Under the pieces are notes generated by a model that ran no database searches, was not told the DNA's origin, and saw nothing but the letters and a program-made list of their open reading frames with translations. 18,504 nucleotides of DNA from Hyphomicrobiales bacterium (GTDB lineage Bacteria > Pseudomonadota > Alphaproteobacteria > Rhizobiales > HXMU1428-3). The stretch lies in assembly GCA_021775385.1 (NCBI GenBank), contig JAJFHW010000298.1, positions 1 to 18,504 on the forward strand. Direction: 5' to 3'. Positions 14,329 to 18,504 of this stretch are shown here, piece by piece; the stretch's first letter is position 1; every line of letters starts with the position of its first letter. A program made the position numbers and the translations under genes.

Positions 14329-15738
14329 ATGGATTCAATTGAAATCGGCCTATTTGTATCAGCTGGATTATTGCTCATGGTCCTCATCGGGGTGAGGGTG
14401 GCGTTTGCAGCAGCACTGTCTGGCCTCATCGGGTTGGTATGGATCTTCTGGGCAAAAAAAGGGTATGCTGGAGATGAATTTACCTGGGCTCTTACCGTTG
14501 CTACAAAAATTGCAGGACAAGTGCCGCACTCTAAAATTTCGTCGCAAGCCCTCTCCCTCATCCCTACATTCATTCTCATAGGGTATCTAGCTTACTACGC
14601 AGGCCTCACAAAAGCATTGTTTGAAGCGGCAAAACGTTGGATCGGCTGGCTCCCTGGCGGTTTGGCAGTCTCCACTGTGTTTTCAACGGCCGGTTTTGCT
14701 GCTGTATCAGGAGCATCTGTTGCAACATCCGCTGTGTTTGCAAGGGTTGCCATTCCTGAAATGCTTGCGCTTGGGTATGACAAACGCTTTGCAGCTGGTG
14801 TAGTGGCAGCAGCAGGGACCTTGGCCTCGCTTATCCCACCATCTGCAATTCTTGTGATCTACGCAATTATTGTTGAGCAAAATGTGGGAGCACTACTTTT
14901 AGCCGGGTTTTTACCAGGACTATTCTCAGCTGTTTTATATGGTGGCTTAGTCGTTTGCTTGGCTATGATGTTTAAAGATTTTGGCCCGCCTGTAAAAGGG
15001 TTTACATGGAGACAAAGATTTGAAGCTCTACCAGGGGCACTCCCTATTTTGTTTGTCGTCACCATCATCATCTTCTTTATTTACAATCCGTTTGGTGGAG
15101 ATGCCTGGGGCACACCAACAGAGGGCGGAGCGCTTGGTGCATTTGTTGTTTTTGTTATGGCTCTTTATAAGGGCATGCGATGGCCTCAATTAAAAGAGAG
15201 CTTGCTTGAAACAGCCAAGTTAACAGTCATGATCTTTTCAATCATTTGGGGAGTGTTGATTTACGTCCGCTTTTTAGGGTTTGCTGATTTGCCGGGCGTT
15301 TTTTCTGACTGGGTTTCATCACTAGATCAAAGTCCACTCCTAACATTTGTTTTGATCCTCTGTGCTTATGCAGTCTTAGGCATGTTTATGGATGCAATCG
15401 GAATGATGTTATTGACATTACCCGTCGTCTTCCCTGCAGTCATCGCTTTAAATGGTGGAGTTGATGTAACAGCGGCGAATAGTGCCTTTGGTATGGATAG
15501 CGTCAGTTGCGCTATATGGTTTGGAATTATCGTGGTGAAAATGGCGGAACTCTGTTTAATTACCCCGCCCATTGGATTAAACTGTTTTGTCGTAGCTGGT
15601 GTTTGTCCGCAAGTCACCGTACAAGATGTCTTTCGTGGCTCAGCCCCCTTCTTCATTGCTGACGCCCTAACAATTGCGGGCTTAATCGCATTTCCGCAAA
15701 TTGTGTTGTTCTTACCAAACCTTCTTTTAAGCGGTTGA
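14329..15738 (+). CDS. dctM: TRAP transporter large permease subunit (DctM family)
   Basis: The 469-residue protein is hydrophobic throughout, with about 12 membrane helices. Family regions include STAGFAAVSGASVATSAVFA near 123-142, an internal repeat ending ASLIPPSAILVIYAIIVEQN, and ILCAYAVLGMFMDAIGMMLLTLPVVFP with the matching second-half motif MAELCLITPPIGLNCFVVAGV. These two pseudo-repeats form the transport core. It follows dctQ after an 82-base gap containing a weak GTGAAA/TTTCAC dyad (14273-14278, 14297-14302) and ends at a strong terminator. It would import the DctP ligand with sodium, as in characterised TRAP systems. The length is slightly above the usual 425-435 residues, owing partly to extra sequence after the first helix (AKKGYAGDEFTWA). 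Confidence 0.95.
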   Translation: MDSIEIGLFVSAGLLLMVLIGVRVAFAAALSGLIGLVWIFWAKKGYAGDEFTWALTVATKIAGQVPHSKISSQALSLIPTFILIGYLAYYAGLTKALFEAAKRWIGWLPGGLAVSTVFSTAGFAAVSGASVATSAVFARVAIPEMLALGYDKRFAAGVVAAAGTLASLIPPSAILVIYAIIVEQNVGALLLAGFLPGLFSAVLYGGLVVCLAMMFKDFGPPVKGFTWRQRFEALPGALPILFVVTIIIFFIYNPFGGDAWGTPTEGGALGAFVVFVMALYKGMRWPQLKESLLETAKLTVMIFSIIWGVLIYVRFLGFADLPGVFSDWVSSLDQSPLLTFVLILCAYAVLGMFMDAIGMMLLTLPVVFPAVIALNGGVDVTAANSAFGMDSVSCAIWFGIIVVKMAELCLITPPIGLNCFVVAGVCPQVTVQDVFRGSAPFFIADALTIAGLIAFPQIVLFLPNLLLSG

Positions 15739-15752
15739 TGAGCTATCTTTAA

Positions 15753-15789
15753 AAAAATGGGAGTGGAGTAGGCTCTCCCTCCCATTTTT
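15753..15789. terminator. Strong bidirectional intrinsic terminator
   Basis: AAAAATGGGAG (15753-15763) pairs perfectly with CTCCCATTTTT (15779-15789), and an inner GGAG/CTCC (15765-15768, 15775-15778) extends the stem past one bulged base. A T-run follows on the plus strand and, through the A-run, on the minus strand. It sits between convergent dctM and the DsrE-family gene and should end both transcripts. Confidence 0.9.
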
Positions 15790-15804
15790 AATTTTGATAA
15801 AATA

Positions 15805-16245
15805 TTAAAAGCTTAATATGCGAGCATTTTCACCCAACAAACGTTTCCCCATTTTCTGAGGGTTCGCAGCGGTTATACCGTCTATAAGAGCCGTAAGTTT
15901 CACGCCTTTATTCGGCAGGTAAATAGCACAGACTTCAACTGTCGTTTTTGCCTTTTTCATAATCAACTTCATGAGCTTTTGAGGGCTCATCCCCTTCGGC
16001 TTTTGTGGGTTCGTAGCTGTTTTCGGCGCATCTTTAAGAGCCATGTCACCAGCCTCTCCACAAAGTAAAATATGGGCGCTTGCTCCTTGTTTAACAGCTT
16101 GCATTGTTAAAATCATCGCCATTAACTGGGTTTGCGCGTTCGCTGAAGTGACAATGGTGACCAACTGTTTTGAAGGTTCAGCAAAAGCTGAGGGGCTGGT
16201 GAATACACTAAGAATACCAATTAGAGCGACTAACATTTGTCTCAT
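15805..16245 (-). CDS. Exported DsrE-family protein
   Basis: From the ATG at 16245 the product has 146 residues, with a signal peptide (about 1-22, SPSAFA before EPSK) and a DsrE/DsrF-like fold: a first strand QLVTIVTS, a helix with many Met and Gln, HILLCGEAGDMAL with Cys62, and VEVCAIYLPNKG with Cys106, the position of the reactive Cys in many DsrE-like proteins. An AAAGGAC lies about 8 bases upstream of this ATG. A longer in-frame start at 16335 would add 30 residues before the signal peptide and is rejected. DsrE-type proteins carry sulfur on cysteine; here this would be in the periplasm. It is divergent from an exported rhodanese, a natural sulfur-transfer partner. Confidence 0.85.
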   Translation of the reverse strand: MRQMLVALIGILSVFTSPSAFAEPSKQLVTIVTSANAQTQLMAMILTMQAVKQGASAHILLCGEAGDMALKDAPKTATNPQKPKGMSPQKLMKLIMKKAKTTVEVCAIYLPNKGVKLTALIDGITAANPQKMGKRLLGENARILSF

Positions 16246-16258
16246 AGATTTTGTCCTT

Positions 16259-16272
16259 TTGATATAGATCAG
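16259..16272. promoter_or_regulatory. FNR-like box
   Basis: TTGATATAGATCAG matches the FNR/FnrL consensus TTGAT-N4-ATCAA at all but the last base. It lies 14 bases upstream of the DsrE-family start, too close to activate that gene, and about 127 bases upstream of the rhodanese start. It could repress the former or act on the latter; a chance match is possible. Confidence 0.3.
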
Positions 16273-16322
16273 GAAAGAGGAAAGCAAAACCGTAGTAAGA
16301 CAGGGAGAAAGAGGTCGTATCA

Positions 16323-16335
16323 GTGACAATGTCAC
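16323..16335. promoter_or_regulatory. Palindrome in the divergent DsrE/rhodanese promoter region
   Basis: GTGACA-A-TGTCAC is a perfect 6-base inverted repeat around one base; the flanks TC and GA extend it across one mismatch per side. It is 58 bases upstream of the rhodanese GTG and 78 bases upstream of the DsrE-family ATG. The arms resemble the TGTGA/TCACA half-sites of Crp/Fnr proteins, though the spacing differs. The Crp/Fnr-family regulator encoded downstream of the rhodanese is the natural candidate to bind it. An AATAAT at 16353-16358 could be the rhodanese -10. Confidence 0.5.
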
Positions 16336-16392
16336 AGAAGTGCTAGTAGACGAATAATAGAGTGCACTTAAATCTTTAAAAGGAGAAACAAA

Positions 16393-17025
16393 GTGCGTGA
16401 TTTAAAATGGTGTTTTTCAATATATACATTTGTAAAAATATTCTTTGGCTTTATGGCAATCAGTCTTGCAAGCCCCGCTTTCGCGGGTGATATAAAATCA
16501 GATGTTGATCCAGAAACAGTCAGTCAATCGAGATCAACACCATTGGGGTTATATCTATCCCCAAAAGCAGCCCATAAAGCTTTAAACGACAACCCTAAAA
16601 TTGTGTTTATCGATGTGAGGGATCCAATTGAGGTGGCGTTTGTTGGGCATGCTGTCGGTACAGATAAAAACATACCATTAGCCATTGCATCTCATGAATT
16701 TGCACCTGAATTAGGGCGGTATAAAATGAAAGCAAACCCAAATTTGTTAACAGAAGTAAAAGCCTTATTAGAACGAGATGGCTTAACAAAAAAAGATCCT
16801 ATTTTTGTTGCGTGTCGCTCAGGTGGGCGGTCAGGCAAAGTTGCTCGTAAGTTAATAAAAGCAGGCTACACAAATGTTTGGAACTTGGTTGAAGGGTTTG
16901 AAGGAGACAAGAATGAAGATGGAGCTCGGGCAGTAAACGGTTGGCGCAATGCTGGCCTTCCATGGACGTATAAAATTTCTGAGAGAATGGCGTGGAGTGT
17001 TAATAAGACGGCACCTAAGAATTGA
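16393..17025 (+). CDS. Exported rhodanese-like sulfurtransferase
   Basis: The 210-residue product starts with GTG, preceded by AAAAGGAG at a 7-base spacing. It has a signal peptide (about 1-31, ending SPAFA before GDIKSD) and a single rhodanese domain (about 52-190): IVFIDVRDPIE, the active-site loop VACRSGGRSGK with Cys141, and the closing NVWNLVEGFEGD. The six-residue active loop fits a sulfur-, not phosphate-, handling rhodanese. The C-terminal NGWRNAGLPW is common in this family. It would move sulfane sulfur in the periplasm. The divergent DsrE-family gene and downstream Crp/Fnr regulator suggest a small sulfur-stress or sulfur-relay group. The natural donor and acceptor are unknown. Confidence 0.92.
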   Translation: MRDLKWCFSIYTFVKIFFGFMAISLASPAFAGDIKSDVDPETVSQSRSTPLGLYLSPKAAHKALNDNPKIVFIDVRDPIEVAFVGHAVGTDKNIPLAIASHEFAPELGRYKMKANPNLLTEVKALLERDGLTKKDPIFVACRSGGRSGKVARKLIKAGYTNVWNLVEGFEGDKNEDGARAVNGWRNAGLPWTYKISERMAWSVNKTAPKN

Positions 17026-17149
17026 GGAGCAGTTGAGCTAAATCTCATCAATTTTCTAAAGGTTTGAGTTGTCAGGTTTCGAGGAGTAATCTGATCCATA
17101 AAAGTCAAACTATAAGTTAAGTTTACTGAAGAGAAATAAAGGTGAGAAA

Positions 17150-17797
17150 ATGAAAAACCTACATAGTACTGAAACTAGGATGGATCATGTGCCAGATTGC
17201 TTAAAAGGGTCTACCATAGTCTCTCTGCCGAAAGGGTTGCGGGTCTATCAATCTGGTGATGTTTGTGAGCAGTTTTTTTATTTGCTTAAAGGGGTTGTGA
17301 GAGTTGACCTTATTTCTCTTAGCGGTAAGGCCATTATGCTCTATCGCGTTGGTTCAGATCAAACTTGTGTGCTGAATACGTCCTGTCTTTTAGGTGGTAA
17401 TGATTATTGCGCTGAAGCGCATATAGAAGAAGATGTTGAGGCCTGCATTATTTCACAAAGTGAATTTGACGAGAAGCTAAATCATTCAACTGAATTTCGT
17501 CGACTGATTTTTCTTTCCTTTTCCGAGCGTCTAGCGTCCATGATAAGCAAAATTGAAGAAGTAGCTTTCACTCCAATAGATACAAGGCTAGCAGCAAGGG
17601 TCCTTCAATTGCAAAACAGCTCTTCAACAATCAAAGTGACCCACGACGAACTAGCAACCGACCTTGGTACAGCACGTGAAGTCATTAGTAGAAAATTAGC
17701 GCAATGGGAAAAACTTGGAATGATTGAACGCGGTCGCGGTGTTATTCATGTTTTAAATACAAAGCAGTTGCTATATTTAGCAGCAGGAAATGATTAA
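17150..17797 (+). CDS. Crp/Fnr-family transcriptional regulator with six cysteines
   Basis: A 215-residue protein with a cyclic-nucleotide-binding-type beta-barrel (about 20-110), a dimer helix (about 113-140) and a winged helix-turn-helix (about 163-205) whose recognition helix is near TAREVISRKL (174-183). Cysteines are at 17, 39, 73, 79, 87 and 99; three lie in the phosphate-loop region, GSDQTCVLNTSCLLGGNDYC. The usual cAMP-binding Glu and Arg are absent, as is the N-terminal cysteine cluster that holds the FNR iron-sulfur centre. A thiol-based signal such as sulfide, persulfide or oxidation is a reasonable inference given the rhodanese and DsrE neighbours. GGTGAG precedes the ATG. It follows the rhodanese by 124 bases, with no clear palindrome in that gap. 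Confidence 0.9.
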   Translation: MKNLHSTETRMDHVPDCLKGSTIVSLPKGLRVYQSGDVCEQFFYLLKGVVRVDLISLSGKAIMLYRVGSDQTCVLNTSCLLGGNDYCAEAHIEEDVEACIISQSEFDEKLNHSTEFRRLIFLSFSERLASMISKIEEVAFTPIDTRLAARVLQLQNSSSTIKVTHDELATDLGTAREVISRKLAQWEKLGMIERGRGVIHVLNTKQLLYLAAGND

Positions 17798-17859
17798 AAC
17801 CTGAAACAAAAAATCAGATCTTAATCATCAACACTCATTTGTAGTTACCTTGTAAAAGA

Positions 17860-18504
17860 TTAAAATCCTTCAATGACAATTTTGCCTTTGGCTTGGCCAG
17901 TTTCAATTAACCGATGAGCTTCGCGGATCGTGCTAGCATTGATGGGAGATAAGACATCGCTAAGAGTAGTGCGGATATCACCAGCATCAATGATTTTTGC
18001 AACAGCTGTTAAAAGCTTGTGTTGCTCTATCATATCTTCTGTTTTGTGCATGGCACGAGCAAACATAAACTCCCAATGTAAACTCGCTGCCTTAGCTTTC
18101 ATGCCATCCATTGGCAACGGTATGTTCGTGTTATCAATAGTGACAATCCCTCCTTGCGGGCGAATAAGTTCAACCGCAGTTTCCCAATGACGCATATCAT
18201 TAAAAATCGCAATGTGATCAACGTATTGAAATCCAAGGTCACGCACTTGTTTAACCATATTTTCCTTGTGGTTAATCACATAATCAGCACCAAGTTCTTT
18301 AACCCAATTTGTCGTCTCAGCCCGTGACGCCGTCGCGATAACTTTCAGACCGGCTAACTTAGCAAGCTGAATGCCAATCGAGCCAACACCACCACCAGCT
18401 CCGATTATTAAAATCGTCTGTCCAGAATTGCTATCCTTCGGATCAATTTTCAGTCTGTCAAAAAAGGATTCATAAGCGGTAATTGTAGTAAGAGGTAAAG
18501 CAGC
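17860..18504 (-). CDS. MDR-superfamily oxidoreductase (zinc-type alcohol dehydrogenase/quinone reductase-like), partial
   Basis: The reading frame is open from the right edge (18504) to the TAA at 17860, giving the last 214 residues; the N-terminal half is outside the window. It begins in the cofactor-domain entry (ALPLTTITAYESFFDRL), followed by the Rossmann motif GAGGGVGSIGIQLAKLAG and ATASRAETTNWVKELGADYV, which predicts NAD(P)H binding. The C-terminus EAHRLIETGQAKGKIVIEGF is typical of the quinone-reductase-like branch of medium-chain dehydrogenases. A GTG at 18279 lies inside the conserved Rossmann domain and is not a real start. It is convergent with the Crp/Fnr gene across a 62-base gap with no strong terminator. 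Substrate unknown. Confidence 0.9.
   Translation of the reverse strand, partial: AALPLTTITAYESFFDRLKIDPKDSNSGQTILIIGAGGGVGSIGIQLAKLAGLKVIATASRAETTNWVKELGADYVINHKENMVKQVRDLGFQYVDHIAIFNDMRHWETAVELIRPQGGIVTIDNTNIPLPMDGMKAKAASLHWEFMFARAMHKTEDMIEQHKLLTAVAKIIDAGDIRTTLSDVLSPINASTIREAHRLIETGQAKGKIVIEGF

Noticed and set aside
13856..14579. Minus-strand open frames opposite dctQ and dctM
   Set aside because: They mirror conserved transporter genes and have low-complexity products with no recognisable motif.
16246..16335. Longer start for the DsrE-family protein at 16335
   Set aside because: It would place 30 residues before a clean signal peptide and overlap the promoter palindrome; the ATG at 16245 has a good ribosome site.
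17815..17859. Terminator between the Crp/Fnr gene and the oxidoreductase gene
   Set aside because: The best pairing (around TCTTAATC with GATTAAAA) is imperfect, AT-only and has a long loop.

Overview
The window is AT-rich (by eye roughly 40% GC) bacterial DNA, densely coding, with no rRNA, tRNA, transposase, integrase or phage gene. TonB-dependent outer-membrane transport plus a DctPQM-type TRAP transporter points to a Gram-negative proteobacterium. A low-GC, probably marine alphaproteobacterium is my best guess, but nothing here proves the class.

Layout. (1) 1-1981, minus strand: a single-domain response regulator followed by a CHASE-domain sensor kinase that runs off the left edge. (2) 2189-8796, minus strand: seven genes for a self-contained TonB uptake system. 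In transcription order these are a DUF2946 Cys/His protein, a TonB-dependent receptor, a four-helix PepSY membrane protein, ExbB, two tandem ExbD proteins and TonB. The two ExbDs differ at the essential membrane aspartate: the first has Asp21, the second has Asn29. (3) 9068-15738, plus strand: a DctB-like sensor kinase overlapping a DctD-like regulator, a 361-base non-coding stretch with 53-base tandem repeats and a perfect 20-base palindrome, then a dctP-dctQ-dctM TRAP transporter ending in a strong hairpin terminator. The regulator's AAA+ domain has lost the sigma-54-contacting GAFTGA loop and altered several catalytic positions. (4) 15805-17797: a sulfur-handling group of an exported DsrE-family protein (minus), a divergent exported rhodanese (plus) and a Crp/Fnr-family regulator with six cysteines (plus); an interrupted palindrome lies in the divergent promoter region. 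(5) 17860-18504, minus strand: the C-terminal part of an MDR-superfamily oxidoreductase cut by the right edge.

How the parts fit. Region 2 should carry a metal chelate, most likely a ferric siderophore and possibly copper, across the outer membrane using its own energising complex, with PepSY as a candidate inner-membrane reductase. Region 3 should sense an organic acid outside the cytoplasm and switch on its TRAP importer. The most unusual points are the apparent loss of sigma-54 function in the DctD-like protein together with the lack of a recognisable -24/-12 promoter, and the Asp/Asn ExbD pair. All family assignments were made by reading motifs; no database search was possible.
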